Below, in pieces: positions 16,110-22,454 of a stretch of 37,855 bases of DNA. Numbering within the stretch: position 1 is the first letter of the stretch; each line of letters begins with the position of its first letter. A program made the translations under genes and the position numbers. Under the pieces are notes generated by a model that was not told the origin of the DNA, did not search any database, and saw only the letters and a list, made by a program, of their open reading frames with translations. The stretch comes from Acidimicrobiaceae bacterium. Its GTDB lineage: Bacteria; Actinomycetota; Acidimicrobiia; Acidimicrobiales; Ilumatobacteraceae. The DNA lies in NCBI GenBank assembly GCA_002698945.1, contig NZZV01000186.1:1-37855 (forward strand), read 5' to 3'.

Positions 16110-16883
16110 TCAGTCGAGGCCGGCTTCGGCCTCGTCGACCTCGTCCTCGCCGACGTACTCGTCTCGCAAGATGGCGAACGCCTTGCGCAGGAGTCGCGAC
16201 ACGTGCATCTGTGACACGCCGACACGCTCGGCGATCTCCGACTGGGACAGGTCGTCGTAGAAGCGCAACCGAACGATCTCCTGCTCGCGTTCGGGCAGGG
16301 AACTGATCAGTTGCTCGACGACCGCCTGGTTCTCGACGTCGCCGAACCCGCGATCACCGACCGACGTCGCGGCGTTGCGGTCGCTGGCGCCGTCGTCGTC
16401 GGGTCCCGGGTCGATGGTGCCGACCCGACGTGCGGTGCCGGCGGCCAGACCCGTGATGACGTCGTCCCGGTCGAGGTCGAGGTACTCGGCGACCTCGTCG
16501 ACGGACGGCGAGCGACCGAGCTGCACCGAGAGCTGATCGTTCGCCCGGCGGACCGCGACGTGAAGTTCCTTGGCGCCCCGTGGCACCTTGACCGCCCAGG
16601 TCGCATCACGGAAGTGCCGCTTGAGTTCCCCCTCGATCGTTCGTCCGGCGAACGCCGAGAACGGCACACCGACGTCGAGGTCGAACCGGTCGACCGCCTT
16701 CACCAGCGCGAGCATCGCGACCTGCTCCAGATCGTCATCACGCCCGACGCCAGCGTTGTAGCGGCGCGCGATGTGGATCGCCAGACCCATGTACTCCTCG
16801 ACGATCCGGTTGCGGACGCGGCGACGACCCGTTCGCCGGAGTTCGAGGAACAGATCGTCGACGTCGGACATGGCAGCGGTCAC
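16110..16883 (-). CDS. Sigma-70 factor of the sigma-B/SigF family
   Basis: 257 residues. Region 2 includes DLEQVAMLALVKAVDRFDL, followed by a region 3 segment (VPRGAKELHVAVRRAN) and region 4 with the helix-turn-helix QSEIAERVGVSQMHVSRLLRKA. There is no region 1.1 or sigma-54 feature. The layout is that of SigB/SigF/RpoF stress sigma factors, which recognise GTTT-N14/17-GGGTAT/C promoters, and such promoters are abundant nearby. Start GTG 16883 overlaps the stop of the anti-sigma gene (GTGA), implying coupled translation; ATG 16871 is an alternative. Expected control is by sequestration by the HATPase partner and release through the STAS protein. Confidence 0.93.
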   Translation of the reverse strand: MTAAMSDVDDLFLELRRTGRRRVRNRIVEEYMGLAIHIARRYNAGVGRDDDLEQVAMLALVKAVDRFDLDVGVPFSAFAGRTIEGELKRHFRDATWAVKVPRGAKELHVAVRRANDQLSVQLGRSPSVDEVAEYLDLDRDDVITGLAAGTARRVGTIDPGPDDDGASDRNAATSVGDRGFGDVENQAVVEQLISSLPEREQEIVRLRFYDDLSQSEIAERVGVSQMHVSRLLRKAFAILRDEYVGEDEVDEAEAGLD

Positions 16884-17251
16884 GCGCCGGAGTCGGCCCG
16901 CTTGACGACGGTGAACACCCCGCCGACGATCGCGTAGTCGTCGACGACGGCATCGAGGATGCGTCGTGCCAGCACGTCGAGGTCGCCGGGGTGGAGCTCG
17001 TCCGCGACGCCGCGGCGACTGCATCGAACCGTCACGGCGGTGTCGGACGCCTCGAAGGTGATCTTGATCCGAGCGTCGTCCCCGGCGTCGACGTCGGCCA
17101 GCAACGCCACCGCCTCGTTCACGCCGAGCCGCAGGTCGTCGATGGCGTCGACCGAGAAGCCGATGTCGGCGCACACGGCCGCGGCGACGGCGCGCACGGT
17201 CGAGGCGTGTCGGGTGTGGAGCGGAATCTCGATGTCGACGTGTTCGGCCAC
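16880..17251 (-). CDS. Anti-sigma factor, degenerate HATPase fold (UsfX-like)
   Basis: 123 residues immediately upstream of and coupled to the sigma gene. The alpha/beta layout of RsbW is recognisable (TRHASTVRAVAAAVCADIGF, then DDLRLGVNEAVALLAD), but the ATP site is eroded. The N-box Asn is replaced (NEAVALLAD instead of E-x3-N), the G1 motif D-x-G reads CSRRG, and no G2 GxGxG is present. It should still bind the sigma factor but is unlikely to be a kinase. Similar degeneracy occurs in some actinobacterial UsfX/SigF partners, from memory. Start GTG 17251 is set by a TTATGT/TATGTT -10 at 6-7 nt; upstream ATG 17281 lies inside a palindrome and before this promoter. Confidence 0.85.
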   Translation of the reverse strand: MAEHVDIEIPLHTRHASTVRAVAAAVCADIGFSVDAIDDLRLGVNEAVALLADVDAGDDARIKITFEASDTAVTVRCSRRGVADELHPGDLDVLARRILDAVVDDYAIVGGVFTVVKRADSGA

Positions 17252-17257
17252 CGGGGC

Positions 17258-17264
17258 AACATAA
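17258..17264 (-). promoter_or_regulatory. -10 element of the anti-sigma/sigma operon
   Basis: TTATGT (or TATGTT, shifted by one) on the minus strand, 6-7 nt before GTG 17251. It is housekeeping-like rather than sigma-B-like, so autoregulation is not evident here. Confidence 0.6.
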
Positions 17265-17270
17265 CGCACC

Positions 17271-17282
17271 GATGACGTCATC
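17271..17282. promoter_or_regulatory. Palindrome just upstream of the sigma operon -10
   Basis: GATGACGTCATC, a perfect 12-bp palindrome, sits 7 bp upstream of the -10 of the anti-sigma/sigma operon, in the spacer region. It is a plausible repressor operator; the binding protein is unknown. Confidence 0.4.
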
Positions 17283-17366
17283 GCTCGCCGAGGACCCGTG
17301 GCCGGGTCGTCACGGTCCCCACCCCGAGCCTTCCTCCTGGCCTCACCCCTGCAACAGCACCTCCCG

Positions 17367-17405
17367 ACAACACCTCGTGACAACAGCTCGTGACAACACC
17401 TCGTG
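17367..17405. repeat. Three tandem 13-bp repeats
   Basis: Three contiguous copies of ACAACACCTCGTG (the middle copy differs by one base), ending 10 bp before the -35 of the sigma-B-type promoter at 17415. A degenerate fourth copy may precede them. Confidence 0.75.
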
Positions 17406-17414
17406 ACCGGCCAC

Positions 17415-17440
17415 GTTTCGCCGGAACGGCGCTCGGGTAC
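17415..17440 (+). promoter_or_regulatory. Sigma-B-type promoter of the 24-aa membrane peptide
   Basis: GTTT (17415-17418), 16-nt spacer, GGGTAC (17435-17440), 9 nt, ATG 17450. It has the same geometry as the dps promoter. Confidence 0.82.
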
Positions 17441-17449
17441 CGGCCTGCC

Positions 17450-17524
17450 ATGTTGTACACGATCCTCATCGTCCTCGCCATCATCGCGTTGCTGTTGTTC
17501 ATCTTCGGACGACGCAGGGTCTGA
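17450..17524 (+). CDS. 24-residue single-helix membrane peptide
   Basis: ATG to TGA encodes 24 residues: MLYTILIV, a continuous Leu/Ile/Ala helix, then FGRRRV. It is one membrane span with a positive-inside tail. It is supported by a perfect sigma-B-type promoter placed 9 nt before the ATG and by the next gene beginning 12 nt after its stop. No family is recognised. It may act as a stress-induced membrane peptide or regulate a membrane partner such as the downstream protein. Confidence 0.65.
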   Translation: MLYTILIVLAIIALLLFIFGRRRV

Positions 17525-17535
17525 GGGTGATCGAC

Positions 17536-17916
17536 ATGAACACGTCACTCACCTCCGGCATCAACACCAGCTCCGTCACCGACACGATCTCCGATACGTT
17601 CACCGACACGGTGCCTCGCGCCATCGCCGAGGGACTCCACGAGGTCGGTTCGTATCTCGATGCCGTGCCCGACCTCGTCGTCGACAGCGTGGGCACGGGC
17701 GTGACCGAAGGACGGCGCTTCGCCCGTCGCGCTGCCGACCGGATCCCCGGTGTGACGACGTCGGGAACCGACCGCCGCTGGTGGATCGTCGCCGCGATCC
17801 TCGGCCTCGCCGCCGTGGCCGGCGTCGTCTGGTTCACTCGGCGCTCGTCCGACCAGCGGACCGACGCCGGCCAGGCCGACATCGCCGACATCGACGCTCG
17901 ACGTAGCGTCGCCTGA
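17536..17916 (+). CDS. Small membrane protein, unknown
   Basis: 126 residues: a Ser/Thr-rich N-terminus (1-30), an amphipathic region (about 31-75), one membrane helix (about 84-103, WWIVAAILGLAAVAGVVWF) and an acidic/basic tail. Start ATG 17536 has GAGGGTG about 8 nt upstream; GTG 17527 is an alternative. It follows the 24-aa peptide closely and is likely transcribed with it from the sigma-B-type promoter. A hairpin terminator follows. No known domain is recognised. Confidence 0.72.
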   Translation: MNTSLTSGINTSSVTDTISDTFTDTVPRAIAEGLHEVGSYLDAVPDLVVDSVGTGVTEGRRFARRAADRIPGVTTSGTDRRWWIVAAILGLAAVAGVVWFTRRSSDQRTDAGQADIADIDARRSVA

Positions 17917-17994
17917 CGCCGGACCGGCGACCGGCCGACGCACCACGTCGACGCACCGCGCCGGCCCACCCTCTCCCCCCGACCACCCCCGCTG

Positions 17995-18034
17995 ACGTGG
18001 GCCGGGTCACCCGTCCGGGTGATCCGGCCCACGT
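17995..18034 (+). terminator. Hairpin terminator after the small membrane protein operon
   Basis: Arms 17995-18012 and 18017-18034 pair over 18 bp with one mismatch around a 4-nt loop (GTCC). There is no T-run. It insulates the SpoIIE-like gene from upstream transcription. Confidence 0.75.
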
Positions 18035-18070
18035 TCGCGTTCGGGACGTGACCCCTCCGAGCGGCCGTTG

Positions 18071-18076
18071 TATCCT
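18071..18076 (+). promoter_or_regulatory. -10 element of the phosphatase gene
   Basis: TATCCT, 11 nt before ATG 18088; a very short leader is expected. There is no sigma-B-type element here. Confidence 0.4.
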
Positions 18077-18087
18077 TCGGTTCGACT

Positions 18088-19752
18088 ATGCGCAGAGGTC
18101 CGACCCGGCAGTCCTCACTGCGTACACGTCTCGGCATCATCACCGTCGTTTTCCTGGTGATGGTGCTCGTCGCCGTCGGACTGTCGGCACTGATGATCCG
18201 GTCCTGGGATCGGACGATGAGCGCCCGGGGAGAAGCGCGTGCCGCGGTCGCCGACGTCGCCCAACTCCGGCTGTCGTTCAGCGACCAGGAGGCGGGGATT
18301 CGCCTCTACCAGCTGACGGCCGACGACGAGGCGGTCGATGCCTATCGAGCCGCTGCCATCGTCGAGGTCGACATCGTCGATCGGCTACGTGAGCGCGACC
18401 TGGACGTCGCCGGTTTCGACATGCTCGTCACGCGCGCCGTCGACAGCGGTGAGCGGTGGCGCACCGAGGTCGCCGAGCCGATCCTGGCCGACGCGCCCGA
18501 CGTCTCCGAGACGATCGCCCGCCAACGGTTCGACGAGGTGCGTGTCGCGCTCGACGATCTCCAGGCCGCCGTCGTCGGCCAGACCGACGAGCTCGCCGAT
18601 CGTGCCCGACGCATGCAGCGGAGCGTGGTCGGCGTGCTGTTCCTCAGTGCGCTCGCGGCCGTCTTCGGCACGGCGCTCGCCGCCTCGCTGTTCCGGCGGT
18701 GGGTGCTCCAGCCCCTGTCGCAGATCAGCAGCGCGGCGCGAGCGCTCAGCCACGACGACACCACTCCCCTGCCGCACTTCGACGCACCCGAACTCCAGGA
18801 CGTGAGCGAGGCGGTCGGTCAGCTCCAACGAGCGTTGCGTTCGGCGCGCGACGAAGCGGTCGCCGCGTTGCACGGCATCGAGCAGAGCGCCGTGCTCGCC
18901 ATCCAGGTCCGGTCCGAGTTGGCCGACGAGATCGGCGAGATGCCCGACGGATGGGCCGCCCACACCCTGCTCGCCCCCGCGGAGGGCGTGGTGGCCGGTG
19001 ACTGTTTCGACATCGGCCTGCTCGACGCGCGACGCCTCTACCTCGTCTTGATCGACGTCACCGGACACGGTGCGTCGGCGGCACTCAACGCACTCAAGGC
19101 CAAGTCGCAGCTCCGTGCGGCGCTGCGGGCCCGCCTGTCGCCCGGCGCGGCACTCGACTGGTTGTCTCGCGAGATGATCAAGGACGACCACGCCGACCTG
19201 TTGACGGCCTCGGTGATCGTCGTCGATCTCGACTCGGGGCGCCTCACCTACGCGAACGCCGGACATCCGGCTCCGATCCTCACCGACGGCGAGACGTCGA
19301 TCGTGCTCGATCGTTCGGGGCCGCTGATCGGTGCGTTCCCCGCCAGGTGGTCGACGCACGAGGCCGAGATCCCCCCGACGTGGGCGTTGCTCACGTACAC
19401 CGATGGGCTGACCGACACGCTCGGTGAGCATCGCGAACGGTTCGGCGACGAGCGGCTGATCGAGTGCCTCACCACGACCGACCCGGTCGAGCTCCTCGAT
19501 CGCATCCACGCCGCGACCGACTCGTTCCGGGTCGGCGACCGGTGCGACGACGTCACCGCGATCGTCGTCCGACGCTCGTCTCCCGACGAGCCGAGCACGT
19601 GCCCGTCCGACGACCACGTCGATCATAACGAGCACCACGAGGTCACGACCGATCCACACGAAGCGGTAGCGACCGATCAACACGGCGCCGAGGCGCTCCA
19701 ACCACACGCGGCGCTGCCGCCCGACCGAGGAAACGGTACGATCACGCCATGA
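18088..19752 (+). CDS. Membrane SpoIIE/PP2C-type serine phosphatase with HAMP domain
   Basis: 554 residues. TM1 (about 17-38), an extracytoplasmic four-helix sensor-like region (about 40-175), TM2 (about 178-200), a HAMP linker (about 200-255), and a PP2C/SpoIIE catalytic domain (about 290-510). The metal-site motifs are GDCFDIG, LIDVTGHG and RCDDVTAIVVR. RsbU/RsbP-type enzymes dephosphorylate the STAS antagonist, releasing sigma-B. The STAS gene follows with an ATGA overlap, so this is an upstream sensor of the module. The last 45 residues form an odd His/Asp/Glu-rich tail (DDHVDHNEHHE and further His) not typical of the family. Confidence 0.93.
   Translation: MRRGPTRQSSLRTRLGIITVVFLVMVLVAVGLSALMIRSWDRTMSARGEARAAVADVAQLRLSFSDQEAGIRLYQLTADDEAVDAYRAAAIVEVDIVDRLRERDLDVAGFDMLVTRAVDSGERWRTEVAEPILADAPDVSETIARQRFDEVRVALDDLQAAVVGQTDELADRARRMQRSVVGVLFLSALAAVFGTALAASLFRRWVLQPLSQISSAARALSHDDTTPLPHFDAPELQDVSEAVGQLQRALRSARDEAVAALHGIEQSAVLAIQVRSELADEIGEMPDGWAAHTLLAPAEGVVAGDCFDIGLLDARRLYLVLIDVTGHGASAALNALKAKSQLRAALRARLSPGAALDWLSREMIKDDHADLLTASVIVVDLDSGRLTYANAGHPAPILTDGETSIVLDRSGPLIGAFPARWSTHEAEIPPTWALLTYTDGLTDTLGEHRERFGDERLIECLTTTDPVELLDRIHAATDSFRVGDRCDDVTAIVVRRSSPDEPSTCPSDDHVDHNEHHEVTTDPHEAVATDQHGAEALQPHAALPPDRGNGTITP
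19737..19742 (+). promoter_or_regulatory. -10 element for leaderless STAS gene
   Basis: TACGAT then 6 nt, then ATG 19749. It lies inside the last codons of the phosphatase gene, so the STAS gene may be made separately as well as by coupling. Confidence 0.5.
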
Positions 19753-20051
19753 CCCAGCCCGAGGACCTCTTGACGATCGAGACGTCCGACCACGGCCTCC
19801 GCGCCGTGGGCGAGATCGACGCACACACGGCGCCCACGTTGGCCGCCGCGATCGACGCTGCCGCACCCAATCCGCGACTCGACCTCTCCGGGGTCGAGTT
19901 CGTCGACTCCAGCGGCCTCCGCGTCCTGATCGACGCCCACCAGCGCATGCAGGAGGCGGGCGGGAAGCTGACGATCACCACGCCGTCGCCGGCGGTCCGA
20001 CGCCTGTTCGAAATCAGCGGCGTCGACGACTACCTGGCCGTCGACGGCTGA
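19749..20051 (+). CDS. STAS-domain anti-anti-sigma factor
   Basis: 100 residues, the usual RsbV/SpoIIAA size. The conserved phosphorylation motif reads VEFVDSSGLRVL, with the candidate Ser at about residue 54-55. In the dephosphorylated state it would bind the anti-sigma HATPase and free the sigma factor. Its ATG overlaps the stop of the phosphatase gene and has its own leaderless -10. It could be paired with the active kinase at 7629-8039 or with the degenerate HATPase next to the sigma gene. Confidence 0.92.
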   Translation: MTQPEDLLTIETSDHGLRAVGEIDAHTAPTLAAAIDAAAPNPRLDLSGVEFVDSSGLRVLIDAHQRMQEAGGKLTITTPSPAVRRLFEISGVDDYLAVDG

Positions 20052-20078
20052 CACCGCCACCGTTCGCGTCGACCGCTG

Positions 20079-21440
20079 TCACGCGCTCGACGATGCGTCG
20101 GGGAGTTCCGACAGCAGCTTCGAAAGTGCGCTCGCGAACACGTCGCCCATCGTCGGGAACGGGTACATCGACCGAACGAGTCGGGCGACCGGGACCTCAC
20201 CGTCGATGGCGACGATGATCGCGTGCACCAGTTCGTCGAACGACGGACCGATGCCGTGGGCCGCCACGAGCCGGCCGGTCGATCGGCTGGCCGCCAGCGC
20301 GAGCGCACCGTCCTGCTCATCGGTCGCTGCCCGGGCGGAGCTGTCGGCGACCCCGACCGCCACCCAGACGACGTCGCCGTCGTCGACCGTCTCGGCATGG
20401 CTCGGCCCCACCGTCATCATCGGCGGCAGCGTGAACATGCAGGCGGCGTCCACGACGTCGTCGAACCGGCGAGTGCCGGACCCGGTGAGGTGGTCGGCGA
20501 CCACACGACCGTGATGGTTCGCGGCGTGGGTGTATTGCGAGCGGCCGACGACGTCACCGATGGCCCACACCGATCCCTCGCACCGCACGCGGCCGCTGTC
20601 GTCGACGGGGAGTGGCGACTCCGGATCGAGCCCGACGTGTTCGAGGTGCAGGTCGTCGAGTTGTGGTCGCCGTCCGACGGCGAGGAGCAGGCGGTCGGCG
20701 CGGAACTCGCGGCGGTCGTCGGTGGAGAGGGCCACGCCGGTCCCGTGCGGCGACACCGCGACCGGTCGGGTGCCGAGCTCGAGGTCGGTGCCGGTGTCGC
20801 GGACGGTCTGCTCGACCGCCGCGATCACATCGGGATGCGACGTCTCCACCAGGTGCTCGTTCGGCTCGAGCAGGACTACCTCGGTGCCGAACGACGCGAA
20901 CAGCCGCGCGAACTCGCACCCCACGACACCGCCACCGGCGATCAGCAGCCGTTCGGGGGCTTCGGCAGCCCGGAGCGCATCAGCACTCGTCCACACGCGG
21001 TCGGTCCACACCGGGTCGGCGAGATCGTCCAAGCCATCGAGATCGGGGACGACCGCTGTCGCCCCCGTCGCCACCACGATGTGGTCGGCCTCGACGGTCA
21101 GCGACTCGGACACGACCCTGCCGGGGCCGGCGAACGCCGCCCGTTCGCGCACCAACTCGACGTCGCCCGCGTCGAGCAGTGATTCGGCGTGCCGAGTGTC
21201 GTCACGATGGTCGATCAGTGCTCGGCGCCGCGACGATGCCGTCGACCAGGCGCGCCCGAGCGCTCCGTCGTGAAGGAGTGCCTTGCTCGGGATGCATGCG
21301 TCGTACGGACAGTCGCCGCCGACCAACGACGGCTCGAAGACGACGACGGACGGGGTGCCGTCGAGCGCATTGACCAACGAGGTCGTCGCCGAACCGGCGC
21401 CGATCACGACGATGTCAGCGGATCGCGAACGCCGTGCCAT
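20079..21440 (-). CDS. FAD/NAD(P) disulfide-reductase-like flavoprotein
   Basis: 453 residues. An N-terminal FAD Rossmann motif (GAGSATTS from residue 14), a CPYDAC redox pair (Cys44, Cys49), a second nucleotide motif GGGVVGCEFA, VWAIGDV near 310, and a dimerisation domain. It belongs to the dihydrolipoamide dehydrogenase/mercuric reductase family. The C-terminal catalytic His-Glu dyad of that family is not present: the equivalent segment reads MYPFPTMGDVF. It may reduce a low-molecular-weight disulfide or a quinone rather than lipoamide. It lies 57 nt after the zinc-binding protein gene and may be in one transcript with it, with no promoter visible of its own. Confidence 0.85.
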   Translation of the reverse strand: MARRSRSADIVVIGAGSATTSLVNALDGTPSVVVFEPSLVGGDCPYDACIPSKALLHDGALGRAWSTASSRRRALIDHRDDTRHAESLLDAGDVELVRERAAFAGPGRVVSESLTVEADHIVVATGATAVVPDLDGLDDLADPVWTDRVWTSADALRAAEAPERLLIAGGGVVGCEFARLFASFGTEVVLLEPNEHLVETSHPDVIAAVEQTVRDTGTDLELGTRPVAVSPHGTGVALSTDDRREFRADRLLLAVGRRPQLDDLHLEHVGLDPESPLPVDDSGRVRCEGSVWAIGDVVGRSQYTHAANHHGRVVADHLTGSGTRRFDDVVDAACMFTLPPMMTVGPSHAETVDDGDVVWVAVGVADSSARAATDEQDGALALAASRSTGRLVAAHGIGPSFDELVHAIIVAIDGEVPVARLVRSMYPFPTMGDVFASALSKLLSELPDASSSA

Positions 21441-21497
21441 CAGTCGGTGCAGTCGGTGACGGTCGCTCGAAGCGTCACTGGTACGTCTCGCGGACCG

Positions 21498-21872
21498 CTA
21501 CAGCGCATCGGTGTCGAGGGCGGCGACGACGAGTGCGTCGTCCTCGGACGCCTCGGGGCCGAACCCGAGCACGACCGAACCGTGGGCCTCACAGTTCGGG
21601 CAAGCGGCCGCGACGACCCACAGTTCGTCGGACGGATCGGAAGCGCCCTCGAGTCGACGCGTCAGGGCCGGGTCGAGGCGCGCTGCGGACACCGTCTCGC
21701 GGCAGGTCGTGCACATCAGTTCGGCGTCCGGCCGGACGACGAAGGAGCTGGTGTACCCGTCGGCCTCGATCTCGTCGAGCACGGCGGTCAGGGTGGTGTT
21801 GTCAGAAGGGACGCCGGGTCGGCTCGGTGAACTCGGTGCGTCGTCGACGATCTCTCGGTCTGGCTCGTTCAT
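21498..21872 (-). CDS. Small zinc-ribbon protein, unknown
   Basis: 124 residues. An acidic N-terminus (1-40) is followed by two CxxC pairs, CTTC and CPNC, about 35 residues apart, then an acidic tail. A single treble-clef or zinc-ribbon fold is likely. Start ATG 21872 has GAGG about 11 nt upstream. It lies between the sigma-B-type promoter gene at 22314 and the flavoprotein, all on the minus strand with gaps of 82 and 57 nt, so it may be part of that operon. No function is assigned. Confidence 0.65.
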   Translation of the reverse strand: MNEPDREIVDDAPSSPSRPGVPSDNTTLTAVLDEIEADGYTSSFVVRPDAELMCTTCRETVSAARLDPALTRRLEGASDPSDELWVVAAACPNCEAHGSVVLGFGPEASEDDALVVAALDTDAL

Positions 21873-21954
21873 GATGAGGTCCTCACAGGGTCTCGGACGG
21901 CGCCGGTCGACGTCGTCGGTCGTGGTGCCGTTCGGTCGGTGCCGTCTGGTCGCG

Positions 21955-22314
21955 TCACGCTGCCGAGACGCTGGTCTCGTGTGGGCCGATCGGGCCGAGC
22001 AGGTCTTCCACGACCGATCGAGCGGCCCAATCGTCGTGCGCGGCGAACTCGTATCCATCGTCGCGCACCCAGAGGGTCTTCAGCGGTTCGGCGTTGGCGG
22101 TTCGGCGATCGTTGGCGATCGCCCACAGACCGGTGGCGAGGTGCCGGAGTCGTTCCGGGACCACACCATTGGTCTGGATCTCGTCACGGAACGAACGGAA
22201 CCAGAGCGCGAGCGTGTGCCGGTTCGTCCAGAGCAGCAGCGCGATGGCCGTGCGACCGAGGGGGAAGATGAGCTTGCGTACGGTTCGGGTGAACGCCGCC
22301 AAAGTCGTGAACAT
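21955..22314 (-). CDS. Unknown protein with sigma-B-type leaderless promoter
   Basis: 119 residues. An N-terminal hydrophobic/amphipathic stretch (about 15-45, RKLIFPLGRTAIALLLW) is followed by a charged, helical middle and a short acidic end. It could be membrane-associated. No family is recognised. Start ATG 22314 is fixed by the promoter GTTT-N16-GGGTAC ending 9 nt upstream. The small zinc protein and flavoprotein genes follow downstream, possibly as one stress operon. The frame extends upstream through the promoter, but that part is rejected. Confidence 0.7.
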   Translation of the reverse strand: MFTTLAAFTRTVRKLIFPLGRTAIALLLWTNRHTLALWFRSFRDEIQTNGVVPERLRHLATGLWAIANDRRTANAEPLKTLWVRDDGYEFAAHDDWAARSVVEDLLGPIGPHETSVSAA

Positions 22315-22323
22315 GGCGCCCGC

Positions 22324-22349
22324 GTACCCGGGTGACGATGTCGACAAAC
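22324..22349 (-). promoter_or_regulatory. Sigma-B-type promoter of the 21955-22314 gene
   Basis: GTTT (22346-22349), 16-nt spacer, GGGTAC (22324-22329), 9 nt, ATG 22314. Confidence 0.82.
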
Positions 22350-22386
22350 CCGACTCCCGACGACGCGTCCAACGCCGATCCACCAC

Positions 22387-22420
22387 CGACGTGAACCGAG
22401 ACGCGACGTGAACCGCGACG
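22387..22420. repeat. Two tandem 17-bp repeats
   Basis: Copies at 22387-22403 and 22404-22420 differ at one position. They lie between the divergent sigma-B-type promoter and the molybdoenzyme promoter. Confidence 0.65.
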
Positions 22421-22441
22421 AACCCCGCCCTCGACGACGCG

Positions 22442-22447
22442 TACGCT
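22442..22447 (+). promoter_or_regulatory. -10 element for leaderless molybdoenzyme
   Basis: TACGCT then 7 nt, then ATG 22455. Confidence 0.6.
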
Positions 22448-22454
22448 GGCGAGC

